NCBI RefSeq assembly: GCF_024972775.1
Contig: NZ_CP092282.1
Span: 2,969,001-3,033,000 of the forward strand
Source of the DNA: Dehalobacter sp. DCM
GTDB lineage: Bacteria; Bacillota; Desulfitobacteriia; Desulfitobacteriales; Syntrophobotulaceae
DNA: 64,000 bases
Reading direction: 5' to 3'
Below, one piece after another: positions 44,222 to 52,148 of the stretch. Numbering within the stretch: the first letter of the stretch is position 1; every line of letters starts with the position of its first letter. Made by a program: the position numbers and the translations under genes. Under the pieces are notes generated by a model, which was not told where the DNA came from, made no database searches, and worked only from the letters and a program-made list of their open reading frames with translations.

Positions 44222-44330
44222 CTTCTGTTACAGCTTCCGGCAGCCAGGCTGTCTTAGCGCTTCATAAGCACCTTAGATCCTATGGCTTTGCGTCCCTACC
44301 TTTAGGCAGGTTTGCTCTTAGCACTATTCG
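44222..44330 (-). promoter_or_regulatory. Class I cyclic-di-GMP (GEMM) riboswitch
   Basis: Read on the minus strand, the conserved blocks of the GEMM-I aptamer are in order: GAGCAAACCTGCC (44317-44305), tetraloop TAAA, GGTAGG completing stem P2 (44300-44295), the hallmark GGGACGCAAAGCC (44296-44284), a P3 arm with CTAAGG...GCGCTAAG, and AGCCTGGCTGCCG (44250-44238) closing near the 5' side. A terminator follows at once. The aptamer binds c-di-GMP in the nascent RNA. The first gene downstream is the sigma-like regulator (start at 43814); a diguanylate cyclase gene is on the same element at 46393. Confidence 0.85.
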
Positions 44331-44448
44331 ATTTAATTTTTATTAAGTTCTCGCATAAGAAAAGGGGGCCAAGTATCCTAAATGTATGTCTAACGGTGCA
44401 GTAAAGTCTAGCTCTTCAAAACACCTCTTTTCTGTATAATTCGCCCAC

Positions 44449-44478
44449 TTGAACTTTTATATCAAATATGTGTATAAT
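44449..44478 (+). promoter_or_regulatory. Candidate sigma-A promoter, plus strand
   Basis: TTGAAC (44449-44454), 18-bp spacer, TATAAT (44473-44478). Faces the XRE gene (read on the opposite strand) and lies just outside the riboswitch's own promoter. An RNA made from it would be antisense to the XRE mRNA. Confidence 0.4.
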
Positions 44479-44488
44479 TACCAATACC

Positions 44489-44517
44489 ATTATATGCCAC
44501 TTTTAAATAAAATTCAA
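44489..44517 (-). promoter_or_regulatory. Candidate sigma-A promoter for the riboswitch transcript
   Basis: On the minus strand TTGAAT (44517-44512), 17-bp spacer, TATAAT (44494-44489). Transcription would begin near 44482 and reach the c-di-GMP aptamer about 150 nt later. It lies between the XRE terminator (44573-44606) and the riboswitch, so the riboswitch RNA has its own start. Confidence 0.65.
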
Positions 44518-44572
44518 CAATTTAAATGTAAAAAATAGTAAATATTAATGCCGTGTTGTACGCTTAAGGCAC

Positions 44573-44606
44573 AAAAAAACCACCTACCGGCGAAATCGGT
44601 AAGTGG
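44573..44606 (-). terminator. Terminator after the 107-aa XRE gene
   Basis: CCACCTACCG (44580-44589) pairs with CGGTAAGTGG (44597-44606), followed on the minus strand by TTTTTTTGTGCC. It starts 8 bp after the XRE stop codon. Confidence 0.8.
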
Positions 44607-44614
44607 CTGTCGTT

Positions 44615-44938
44615 TTATTTCTGTTGCAATCGGTTTATGTGGTTTAAAATCAATAGCATGTCGCTGTCGCTCAGCGTTTTCAGCCCTTCTACAGCTTTTT
44701 GGATCAATTCCGGATTGGATATCCTGTCATCAAAAAACTCCGCCGGAGTGATATCAAAATACTCGCAAATTGAGAAAAGCTCAGTTAACGGTGGAAGTGA
44801 TTTTCCAGACGTGATATTGTAAATATAGCCTCTGCTGTGCCCCAGGTCATAACTCAACTTATATTCCGATATCCCTTTTTGCAATCTTAACTGCGTAATG
44901 CGGTCACGTACATATTTCTCATATTCATGCGTCGACAC
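44615..44938 (-). CDS. XRE-family regulator 1 of the element
   Basis: 107 aa from GTG 44936-44938 (MSTHEYEKYVRDRI); GGAGGTGA lies 5-6 nt upstream. Helix-turn-helix: LRLQKGISEYKLSYDLGHSRGYIYNITSGKSLPPLTELFSICEYF. The C-terminal 40 residues (LIQKAVEGLKTLSDSDMLLILNHINRLQQK) are helical and probably dimerise. One of three XRE proteins within 3 kb, between the riboswitch and the cyclase. It may act as the element's repressor. Confidence 0.82.
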   Translation of the reverse strand: MSTHEYEKYVRDRITQLRLQKGISEYKLSYDLGHSRGYIYNITSGKSLPPLTELFSICEYFDITPAEFFDDRISNPELIQKAVEGLKTLSDSDMLLILNHINRLQQK

Positions 44939-45221
44939 TGTAATCACCTCCAAAAACATCATAAGTGATAATTTGAGGCGACTAGTCCACGCATATATGT
45001 TGTTATGCTTGTAGTAGTCTAAAGATATATGTTACAATCATACATAATATGAAATTTTACACTATTATAAGTGAATTCATCGAATATCCTTGGATGATGA
45101 CATATTTGCTTGTTGCTCTGCCATTGGATTTCCAATAGAGTCCAAGAATAAGACAGTGCAATAAACCGCAACGGAATATGCCGTTGCAGACAATACAAAC
45201 ATCGAGAAAGGAGAGGACCAT

Positions 45222-45347
45222 ATGCTGGGTTCTGATTTTCTTCAGGCAACTCCAGAAGAGAAGCTGATCATTATTCTGGTCTTACTTGGAGCTCTAGCTG
45301 TTGTCGGAATTGCTTCCTTAGTTTCCAAGAGAAGGAAGAAAAACTAG
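45222..45347 (+). CDS. 41-aa single-span membrane peptide
   Basis: MLGSDFLQATPEEKL then one hydrophobic segment (IIILVLLGALAVVGIASLV, residues 16-34) and a basic tail SKRRKKN. AAGGAGAGG lies 5-8 nt ahead of the ATG. The layout matches small inner-membrane peptides, including type I toxins and sporulation/stress peptides, but no specific family is recognised. It stands alone on the plus strand, convergent with an XRE gene 15 bp away. Confidence 0.55.
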   Translation: MLGSDFLQATPEEKLIIILVLLGALAVVGIASLVSKRRKKN

Positions 45348-45362
45348 CGATGTAACTCCCGG

Positions 45363-45698
45363 TTAGATTGAGTTCTCCATGTCTTTGTCGGTTAATGCAA
45401 TGGCTGTGGCATAAACCACACGCAAATCATGTGATGTACATAGATTAAGTATCCGTTCGAGTTTGTCCAGCATTTCCGTGTTCTTTACATCTGCCGGAAA
45501 GAATGCCCCATCTACTGAGAAATTCAGCGTGACGGCAATATTGTGGAGAAGCTCTAACGACGGCATTCTGCTTCCTGATTCTAATTGCTTGACATGGACA
45601 GGCGTTACTCCAAGCATTTCCGCCAGTTTTTCCTGGGTTAACTTATTTTCTAACCGGGCATTGCGGATGGCAGCCCCAAATTCTTTTCGATTCAACAT
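45363..45698 (-). CDS. XRE-family regulator 2 of the element
   Basis: 111 aa. The helix-turn-helix is canonical: IRNARLENKLTQEKLAEMLGVTPVHVKQLESGSRMPSLELLHNIAVTLN. The C-terminal part (MLDKLERILNLCTSHDLRVVYATAIAL) is helical, similar in layout to regulator 3 (47296-47637). It is divergent from the receiver-like gene at 45855 with a 156-bp promoter region between them and may repress it. Confidence 0.85.
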   Translation of the reverse strand: MLNRKEFGAAIRNARLENKLTQEKLAEMLGVTPVHVKQLESGSRMPSLELLHNIAVTLNFSVDGAFFPADVKNTEMLDKLERILNLCTSHDLRVVYATAIALTDKDMENSI

Positions 45699-45854
45699 AA
45701 TATGCTTTAAGCCTCCTTTATAGTAATCTTAAAGAATACAGTTTAACTTGAAAATTAACGTAAAGTATATTAAAATGCATACTCATAGAATACTATAAAG
45801 TTGGCAAACTTATACGCAGCGGAGTAAGCTCCTACGAAAGGAGGCGAATAAGCT

Positions 45855-46361
45855 ATGAAAATCGAAGTGAAAAATACTTCCTCTATCCGTGTTTTGATTT
45901 TATCGGATCGATTAATGGAGAAAGCCCAAGAATTAGCAGATTATATGACTTCAACCGGGGTTCAGGTCGTTGCTCTGACAACATCTAAGGAGCAGACATT
46001 GATATTCTGCGATGAGCGTATTGATTTTCTCATTATTGCAGGATACTTAAAAAACCGGCAGAATTATGGCATAATAGAAGAGTGTAGAAATCGGAGGCTC
46101 CCGGTCATCACGGTGCAGTGGGCGATGTTGGATTCTCTGATCTCTGACTACTGCAGAACGTATAAGATCCCGTTACGATTTGAACGCACTTTGCCAATGG
46201 ATGAATTCATACTGTTCTTGCGGCAGCACCGCCCTTCACATATGATCCTTCCATATGAGGATAAATCGGCAATTCAGCAGGACTTTAAACCTGCTGACAG
46301 ACACAAGAAAATTCTTATTTCAAGAATCAGGACGTTTTTGCAACACTGTTTATATTCTTGA
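45855..46361 (+). CDS. Receiver-like protein with degenerate phosphorylation site
   Basis: 168 aa from MKIEVKNTSSIRVLILSDR, with GGAGG 8 nt ahead. Order of strands and helices (IRVLILSD, VQVVALTT, IDFLIIAGYL, RLPVITVQW, LPMDEFILFLRQH) is that of a response-regulator receiver, but the strand that should end in the phosphoacceptor Asp reads DFLIIAGYL, without it. It is therefore likely unphosphorylated and acts in another way. No output domain. It directly precedes the diguanylate cyclase gene by 31 bp, so the pair is an operon. Confidence 0.6.
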   Translation: MKIEVKNTSSIRVLILSDRLMEKAQELADYMTSTGVQVVALTTSKEQTLIFCDERIDFLIIAGYLKNRQNYGIIEECRNRRLPVITVQWAMLDSLISDYCRTYKIPLRFERTLPMDEFILFLRQHRPSHMILPYEDKSAIQQDFKPADRHKKILISRIRTFLQHCLYS

Positions 46362-46392
46362 CATCAGTATTTTATAAAAGGAATCGATAAGT

Positions 46393-47202
46393 ATGATATT
46401 TGATAGTTTAACGCAAGCAGTGGCATCCATAGGGATGCTACAAAAATATTATCCTGTTACTCGAATTTGGGATGGCAGCCATAAGCAAATGCTTTATGAA
46501 AGCGAGGAAACCGATAACCCCAAGGAAGCTCCCGTCTCATTCGAGGGATTTCATGAAGCAACATTCTCTATCAGAGAAAATGACGGCCTGCTTGAAATCG
46601 TCACCAGCATACCGATTACTATCGGCGGTCAGACTTGCTGTCTGGAGCTTATTCATCTCGGTGACATGAGAACCGGCTCGACCTCGCTTGAGCATATGCA
46701 AAAATTAGCAATCACAGACCCTCTGACAAATTTATATAACCGCAGGTATATTGACGAACAGCTTCCAATCGATTTAGAACGAACTTTCCGAAACAGTGAT
46801 CCTATTTCGTTTATATATGCGGATATCGACTTCTTCAAAAAAGTCAATGACCAGTATGGACATATTGCCGGCGATCACATCCTGAAACAAATCGCATGTG
46901 TATTTCTCCGGCATATCCGAAAGAAGGATGGATGGGTGGCCCGTTATGGCGGGGATGAACTACTGGTTTGTCTGCCAGAGCTCAGCCGAAATACGGTCGT
47001 GAAAATAGCAAACCGCCTGCGCCATTCAGTGGAGAGTAAACGTTTTTATATCAATGATATTCACATAAAGATTACCTGCAGCTTTGGCGTACAAACCATA
47101 GATAAAACTAGCGGCGTCCATACAGTCGATCAGGTGGTGGAGCTTATGGACAAAAAACTCTACCAAGCAAAAAAGAAAGGCAGAAACAAAGTCGCATTAT
47201 GA
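46393..47202 (+). CDS. GGDEF diguanylate cyclase on the conjugative element
   Basis: 269 aa. Residues 1-100 are an unrecognised N-terminal domain with no membrane helix. The GGDEF domain (about 105-269) starts with ITDPLTNLYNRRYI, continues with YADIDFFKKVNDQYGH (metal and substrate site), and has the active-site loop ARYGGDELLVC; the final residue of the GGDEF signature is Leu. RKKD a few residues ahead resembles the product-inhibition site. It should make c-di-GMP from two GTP. The class I c-di-GMP riboswitch 2 kb away on the same element is the obvious potential target. Co-transcribed with the receiver-like gene. Confidence 0.92.
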   Translation: MIFDSLTQAVASIGMLQKYYPVTRIWDGSHKQMLYESEETDNPKEAPVSFEGFHEATFSIRENDGLLEIVTSIPITIGGQTCCLELIHLGDMRTGSTSLEHMQKLAITDPLTNLYNRRYIDEQLPIDLERTFRNSDPISFIYADIDFFKKVNDQYGHIAGDHILKQIACVFLRHIRKKDGWVARYGGDELLVCLPELSRNTVVKIANRLRHSVESKRFYINDIHIKITCSFGVQTIDKTSGVHTVDQVVELMDKKLYQAKKKGRNKVAL

Positions 47203-47295
47203 ACTGCATTCGCAAGTCAGGCACTAAAAGAATACCTTCAGGCAAATAAAATCTCAGGAAGCTTTCGTCAGAAGCTGCCTGAGATTTTTACTGTA

Positions 47296-47637
47296 TTATC
47301 GGCTGCGTTTCCTCAAAGAGCTTTTCAGGGCAATAATCGTGTCGGCAATAACTCGAACCTCTTGTTCACTGCAGTCCTGAACCGTCTGTGTAATTTCATT
47401 CTCAAAAATTTTCTTTGCCTTATCAAGGCTGTCACACACCAAGTCATCCAGCGATACGTTCAATGCGTTTGCGACCTGTACCAATGCCGGAAGGCTGACC
47501 TTTGTGTTACCGGTTTCGATGTGACTCATATGCGTCATCGAAAGTCCGGCCAGTTCTGCCAGCCGCTCCTGGCTCATACCGATTCGGGCTCTCGCGTCTT
47601 TTATCCTCTGCCCGATAGCCTTATAGTCCAGTTCCAT
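47296..47637 (-). CDS. XRE-family regulator 3 of the element
   Basis: 113 aa. Helix-turn-helix IKDARARIGMSQERLAELAGLSMTHMSHIETGNTKVSLPALVQVANALNVSLDDLVCD followed by a helical tail (IFENEITQTVQDCSEQEVRVIADTIIAL). It lies between the cyclase and SLOG genes and is divergent from the latter by 111 bp. Canonical, presumably repressing its neighbours. Confidence 0.87.
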   Translation of the reverse strand: MELDYKAIGQRIKDARARIGMSQERLAELAGLSMTHMSHIETGNTKVSLPALVQVANALNVSLDDLVCDSLDKAKKIFENEITQTVQDCSEQEVRVIADTIIALKSSLRKRSR

Positions 47638-47748
47638 AAACTCACCGTCCTTATTTTAACTGATTACTTGTATTGTATGCACAGTTGGCATATAATGGAA
47701 TAGCCTTTATGCACATTATGACCACATAATTAAAACGGGAGTGAAAAA

Positions 47749-48303
47749 ATGAATACGTTAGCTTGCGCGTTTGCAGGGCATAATCCATTACGTTTCCCTT
47801 TCGGGTACGATGAGGAGGACTATCTGTGTCAACAAATCAAAGCAACCCTGCTGATGCAAATCCTGGCTCTATACCAAAACGGAGTCACTGCTTTTTATTC
47901 GAATTGTGAGCCGGGCGCCCCTATGTGGGGTGCGGAGCTAGTCCTTGGACTTCAGCGTCGGGGTTCCGATATTCAGCTTCATTGCGTGCTGCCTTATGAG
48001 GAACAGGCCACGAAATGGACGCCCCAGCTTAGAAATCGCTATTTCTCGATTGCAGAGAGAAGCACCTCCGAATACACGCTTTGCACTCATTACGAACATG
48101 ACTGTTATCTATTGTGCAATAAATATCTTGTTAACCGCTCCAATTTTGTACTCGCGGTCTATGATGATGATCCGCTCATATACCGGATGGAACCTGTAAG
48201 CCACCTCATTGCTTATGCCAAAAATAAAAACAGAGGGATCATCACCATACATCCGGACACCGGCTTACTTACGCCCATTACAATAACCCAAGGTCTGAAA
48301 TAG
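47749..48303 (+). CDS. SLOG-domain (YpsA/DUF1273-like) protein
   Basis: 184 aa. The N-terminus ACAFAGHNPLRFPFGYDEEDYLC and the later VTAFYSNCEPGAPMWGAELVLGLQRRG follow the DUF1273 pattern (GHR..., then G.A.W.AE.VL.L), a Rossmann-like SLOG fold that binds nucleotide-derived ligands. QLHCVLPYEEQATKW and LAVYDD complete it. SLOG proteins are suspected to sense NAD- or nucleotide-type signals; this one has no attached effector. The gene is on the plus strand, facing away from XRE regulator 3. Confidence 0.78.
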   Translation: MNTLACAFAGHNPLRFPFGYDEEDYLCQQIKATLLMQILALYQNGVTAFYSNCEPGAPMWGAELVLGLQRRGSDIQLHCVLPYEEQATKWTPQLRNRYFSIAERSTSEYTLCTHYEHDCYLLCNKYLVNRSNFVLAVYDDDPLIYRMEPVSHLIAYAKNKNRGIITIHPDTGLLTPITITQGLK

Positions 48304-48360
48304 TTCGTCCTTCTTGTTCTTTTTCTGCTGTTGAACACTCTTAGAGTGAGAGGTTCGCCT

Positions 48361-48393
48361 TCATGGTTCACCATGAACCCTTCCATGGTTCAC
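48361..48393. repeat. CATGGTTCAC repeats with small hairpin
   Basis: CATGGTTCAC occurs at 48362-48371 and 48384-48393, and the first is part of the stem TTCATGG/CCATGAA. The 11-mer CCATGGTTCAC of the second copy recurs at 55803-55813 next to the putative oriT. Both places are non-coding, suggesting a protein-binding motif of the element. Confidence 0.4.
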
Positions 48394-48440
48394 AAAATGG
48401 ACGGACTTTTCCCTTGGTGTAAAAATATATTTTTCTTCAA

Positions 48441-48710
48441 TCAACTGCTATCTAACTTTTTCAGATAGAACATGTTGCTGCTCTTTCCGCCGTTTTCCCG
48501 CCAACGCTGTTCCTTGCGGAGATATCCGCTCTTTTCCAAGTCAGCAAGGGCGCGCTTGACGGTACTCCGGGACAGCTTCAGCTCCCTGGCGATGGTACCA
48601 ATTGCCGGATAGCATTTACCTTCCTTGTCGGAGCGGTCGGAAAGATACATATAGACGGCTCTTGCACGGTGTGGCAGTTCGGAGGAATAAAGCGAGGTAA
48701 AGTACCCCAT
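48441..48710 (-). CDS. Winged-helix DNA-binding protein
   Basis: 89 aa from MGYFTSLYSSELPHRARAVYMYL; GGGTGA lies 4-5 nt ahead. The helix-turn-helix of replication-initiator type is YPAIGTIARELKLSRSTVKRALADLEKSGYLRKEQRW with a C-terminal strand NMFYLKKL. It follows the coupling-protein gene by 4 bp. In other elements such small proteins are regulators or auxiliary to transfer or replication. Confidence 0.8.
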   Translation of the reverse strand: MGYFTSLYSSELPHRARAVYMYLSDRSDKEGKCYPAIGTIARELKLSRSTVKRALADLEKSGYLRKEQRWRENGGKSSNMFYLKKLDSS

Positions 48711-48714
48711 AGCG

Positions 48715-50535
48715 TCACCCCCTTGTAGATTCCTGTTTTTGAATAAAAGGGTCAAGATTGATCGTTGGTCCCGGCGTATGAAGCATTCCGCCTGATCCGG
48801 ACTCAGGAGCTTTTGGTTCTTCCGGCATTTCTTCACAGGCGGCATGGCGCCGGATGATTTCTTCTTCAAGGGTGAAGCGGTCAGCGTACTCCACTATTCT
48901 GGCGGACTGCTCTGCGATTACGTATTGCTTCCCAAAGACAATGCCCCATTCCATGAACAGCTTCAGTCTGGTGCGCATGGGATACGCTCCGGTCTTGGTC
49001 ACAATAAAATGTCCCTTGGGCATGGACTTCAATTCGTCAGGGGTCAGCAGTGGCCGCTCGATCATCTGCAGGGATTGGCTGGGATCGTTTTTGCCACGGC
49101 TGATGGAGCCGCTCATTACGGTTTTGCTGCCGAGGGCCTTCGACAATATCTGCGCGGATTCACTGTTGGGGGCGAAACCGCCGAACACCGTATCCTGACA
49201 GTTGTCGATAATGATGGCGGAACCCTCACGTCCGTAGTTTTTCTCCAATTGAGCAAACGATTGTATGATCGCTACAATAGACACGCGGCGGGAACGACTG
49301 GCGCTGAACATCATCTCCGCTGACTCGATTTTTGGTATGGTGCCGATTTCATCGAGGAACATCATCACTCGGTTGGGGAGTTTGCCGCCATGCTCGTCGG
49401 CCACCGAGAGGATTTCCCGGTAGAGCTGCTGAACGATCAGGCTGATGATGAAATACTTCGTGTTATCTTCTTCCGGCATGACTAGAAAAATGGCGCTTTT
49501 TTCGGTACAGAACCTTTCAGCGTCAATGGCCGTGTCAAAGCACAACACTTGCTCCAGTTCGGAGTCCAGAAAAGCGTTGAGCCTTGAAAGGGCAGTGGAG
49601 AGGACGCTCTGCATGGCCTGTTCCGCGGAATTGAGGGCCGCGCCTGCAAACCATTTGGTTTTGTGTTCATCCGGCAGGTGAGCCAGAAGGAGCTGGAACA
49701 GGGTGCGTCCCTTGACGCCGCTGGGCGCCAGCAGATCCTGAATCAGCTTGAACACGGACACAATGTGTCGCTGCTTCGGTTCGCAGTATTCTGCGATGAG
49801 CAGGATCACGGAGGTCAACAACCCTTCAGCCGCGTCATAGAAGAAGGCGTTCTGGCCTGCGGACGCCACATCAAACCCTCCAGAGTTGATGATGGTTTTG
49901 GCGGTAATCTTGGCATACTTTTCGGCTCTGGCCTTGTATGCCAGATTCCGAGGATTTGCTAGGTACAAATCCATGTATCGGTTGACAAGATGGAGCAGAT
50001 TATTGCCGTCCGAGCGGGTGGGGTTTCTCAGATCGATGACAGCCACATGGTAGCCGTAGTGTTCCTTGGCGATACTGCCGTAGTTGCGGTAGAGGTCGCC
50101 TTTGGTGTCTGTGGTGATGAAGCTCATACCGCAGGCACAGGCATATTCCAGGTTTGGATAGAGGAAATTGGCGGTCTTTCCAACGCCTGCCGCGCCGATC
50201 ATCAGGCAATGGATGTCATTGTCATCCACCAGCGCGTAGCCATGGGGCGCTGTATTGTCAAACAGCGAAGCCCTTCGCCAGCCGACAACCAACCCCTGGA
50301 CGGTTGGGAGATTTTCTCCCTTACGCCATTTTTCCGGTTCGAACCTGACTTCCGTATAGGTATTTCTGATCTCCTGCTTTGATGCCCAGCGGGCCGTCCC
50401 GTGCTGCCCATCGCCCACCGTTTTAGACTTGATGCCGTTGAGTGTGTAGTAATGGGCAAGCAAGGATAAAAAGCCGATGACGCCGAACATGGTCAATGCC
50501 ACAGCGATCAGGGTTATGATTTGGGATACTTGCAC
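48715..50535 (-). CDS. VirD4/TraG-type coupling protein
   Basis: 606 aa from GTG 50533-50535, which has GGAGGG 6 nt ahead. N-terminal membrane helix (IITLIAVALTMFGVIGFLSLLAHYY), Walker A GAAGVGKTANFLYPN, Walker B in MMFLDEIGTIP, and the family segment SRSRRVSIVAIIQSFAQLEK, FGGFAPNSESAQIL. It is an inner-membrane ATPase that delivers the relaxase-DNA complex to the mating channel. It follows the TOPRIM gene by 13 bp. Confidence 0.95.
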   Translation of the reverse strand: MQVSQIITLIAVALTMFGVIGFLSLLAHYYTLNGIKSKTVGDGQHGTARWASKQEIRNTYTEVRFEPEKWRKGENLPTVQGLVVGWRRASLFDNTAPHGYALVDDNDIHCLMIGAAGVGKTANFLYPNLEYACACGMSFITTDTKGDLYRNYGSIAKEHYGYHVAVIDLRNPTRSDGNNLLHLVNRYMDLYLANPRNLAYKARAEKYAKITAKTIINSGGFDVASAGQNAFFYDAAEGLLTSVILLIAEYCEPKQRHIVSVFKLIQDLLAPSGVKGRTLFQLLLAHLPDEHKTKWFAGAALNSAEQAMQSVLSTALSRLNAFLDSELEQVLCFDTAIDAERFCTEKSAIFLVMPEEDNTKYFIISLIVQQLYREILSVADEHGGKLPNRVMMFLDEIGTIPKIESAEMMFSASRSRRVSIVAIIQSFAQLEKNYGREGSAIIIDNCQDTVFGGFAPNSESAQILSKALGSKTVMSGSISRGKNDPSQSLQMIERPLLTPDELKSMPKGHFIVTKTGAYPMRTRLKLFMEWGIVFGKQYVIAEQSARIVEYADRFTLEEEIIRRHAACEEMPEEPKAPESGSGGMLHTPGPTINLDPFIQKQESTRG

Positions 50536-50548
50536 TTTGATCCCTCCT

Positions 50549-51982
50549 TTACATCGTCATTATTATATTTTCTGGTTGCTCCTGTTTTGGCAGCATTACC
50601 TGTGGTTCCATCTCAATGAACATCCTCGCCCTGACACAATCAAGAGCTAGGCGAAGATATGAGCTGCCAAGGCGCCGCTGATCTTCTACTCTGCGGATAC
50701 CAGGCGTATTCACCATGCGGTTAATTTCCTCCAGAGCCCTCCGGATATCCTCCGTCCGGGTACGGAGCCAGCCTCTGTCCTCATGGGGGCGGTAGCTGGC
50801 CTGTAGTTTTCTCATAAGCTGATCTGTCGTCACCGGATGCTCCATCTGCCGGCACAGTTCCTTGGTCAAAAGCAGGGAACCTGCAGCCATGCACTCCAGA
50901 CACTCTCTTACAGAGTCGACATTCTCCGGCGCAACTTTTCCCGAATTCACAAGAGGTTCCAGCGCGTCAAAGCAATCCGTCACGAATGCGCGGGTATCCC
51001 TGTGCGCTCTAATAGCCTCGCACAATTCGGAAAGCTCTGCGCACACCTGCGGAAGGAGCATCAGCTTCGGATGTTCCTCAGAGGGAATCGGCTCCACGCC
51101 GTGTTTGGCTTTCAGATCCTCGTTCCAGTCCTTGTAGGTGGATTGCATGATTGCTGTATTTGTGTATCCGTTTTCTACAAGAATGCTCTTCAGACGACCA
51201 ACGGCTTCGATCCCCGCCTCGTCATGGTCCAAGCAGAGAACAACCTCATTCAGATGCGGATTTTGTCGGAGCTGCTGGAGCAGGGCGTGTTCCGACACCC
51301 CATCCAACGTGACATAGCTGTGTTCTTTCCAGTCCTTCAGGTGAAGCGTGATGAAAGACAGCATATCTACGGGAGCCTCAAAAACATACAGTTTACTGCT
51401 CTTTCCAATCCAGTGAAAGCTGTATCTCGGATCGCTGCCCTCCACGTTGCCCTTGTATGGTTCGCCTTGGGTATAGGTGCCACGCTTATGGGCATGCCGG
51501 GCGATTCCTTTTTCGTCCAGCCCGACAAACACGGCGTTGTGATATTCCTTGTCCTCGTAAATGAGTTTTTCATGGGCGAAATGTGTAAGGATATCCCGGT
51601 CAATGAAGCGCTGCTTGATGAGATAGGCAAACACCCGGCGCATATCGGGATTGGCCCCCGGCAGTGCGAAGTCTTTTTTAGGCGCCGGTGCGCTTTTTGA
51701 GGTCTGGTTCCACTCCACGCCAGCTTCACCACCAAGCAGCCATTGCACTGCTTCGGGAAAGCTCACGTTATAAAACTCCTGAACAAAATCAATAGCGTGG
51801 CCGCCCTCCTTGCGGCTGTGCCGGAACCACTCGTTCCCTCGGACAGTAACGCTGTCATGTCGTTTCCATCGCCACTCAGGGCCGGATCGGGTGAGCTTCT
51901 CTCCCTGGCGCTCAAGAAAGTCCACCAGGTCGACGGAGTTGGCGAGCTGTTTTTCTTCATCAGTAAAGTGAACATATGCCAT
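50549..51982 (-). CDS. TOPRIM/DUF3991 primase-like protein
   Basis: 477 aa from MAYVHFTDEEKQLANS; AAGGA is 0-5 and GGGGGTG about 10 nt upstream. N-terminal CHC2-like fold (VDLVDFLERQGEKLTRSGPEWRW, NEWFRHSRKEGGHAIDFVQEF) without zinc cysteines, DUF3991 in the middle (GIARHAHKRGTYT, FHWIGKSSKLYVFEAPVDMLSFI) and TOPRIM strand VVLCLDHDEAGIEAVG with DxD. Common in clostridial conjugative elements, probably linked with DNA processing or priming after transfer. C-terminal 150 residues are helical and unrecognised. Confidence 0.85.
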   Translation of the reverse strand: MAYVHFTDEEKQLANSVDLVDFLERQGEKLTRSGPEWRWKRHDSVTVRGNEWFRHSRKEGGHAIDFVQEFYNVSFPEAVQWLLGGEAGVEWNQTSKSAPAPKKDFALPGANPDMRRVFAYLIKQRFIDRDILTHFAHEKLIYEDKEYHNAVFVGLDEKGIARHAHKRGTYTQGEPYKGNVEGSDPRYSFHWIGKSSKLYVFEAPVDMLSFITLHLKDWKEHSYVTLDGVSEHALLQQLRQNPHLNEVVLCLDHDEAGIEAVGRLKSILVENGYTNTAIMQSTYKDWNEDLKAKHGVEPIPSEEHPKLMLLPQVCAELSELCEAIRAHRDTRAFVTDCFDALEPLVNSGKVAPENVDSVRECLECMAAGSLLLTKELCRQMEHPVTTDQLMRKLQASYRPHEDRGWLRTRTEDIRRALEEINRMVNTPGIRRVEDQRRLGSSYLRLALDCVRARMFIEMEPQVMLPKQEQPENIIMTM

Positions 51983-51999
51983 TCCTTGGCACCCCCTTA

Positions 52000-52131
52000 T
52001 CAATGCCTGCGCTTTCCGCAGCGGCGAAAAAAAGCCACCCGCTGTCTGGCAGGTGGTGTAAATGTGAAACGGTTGGGTTTTGCATCAGGCAGCACTTTTT
52101 TCTCCTGCCTGATAGGGTATTTTTTCTTCAT
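52000..52131 (-). CDS. 43-aa basic peptide between relaxase and TOPRIM genes
   Basis: MKKKYPIRQEKKVLPDAKPNRFTFTPPARQRVAFFRRCGKRRH. AAAGGAG lies 7 nt ahead of the ATG and the gene begins 17 bp after the relaxase stop. Highly basic (Lys/Arg about one third), so it may bind nucleic acid or be a small accessory of the transfer genes. Too short for homology-based naming. Confidence 0.5.
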   Translation of the reverse strand: MKKKYPIRQEKKVLPDAKPNRFTFTPPARQRVAFFRRCGKRRH

Positions 52132-52148
52132 AGGAGCACTCCTTTGCT

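Noticed and set aside
50837-51700. 287-codon open frame on the plus strand
   Set aside because: It is entirely opposite the TOPRIM/DUF3991 gene, has no ribosome site and codes for a sequence without domain character; long antisense frames are common in this GC-richer element.
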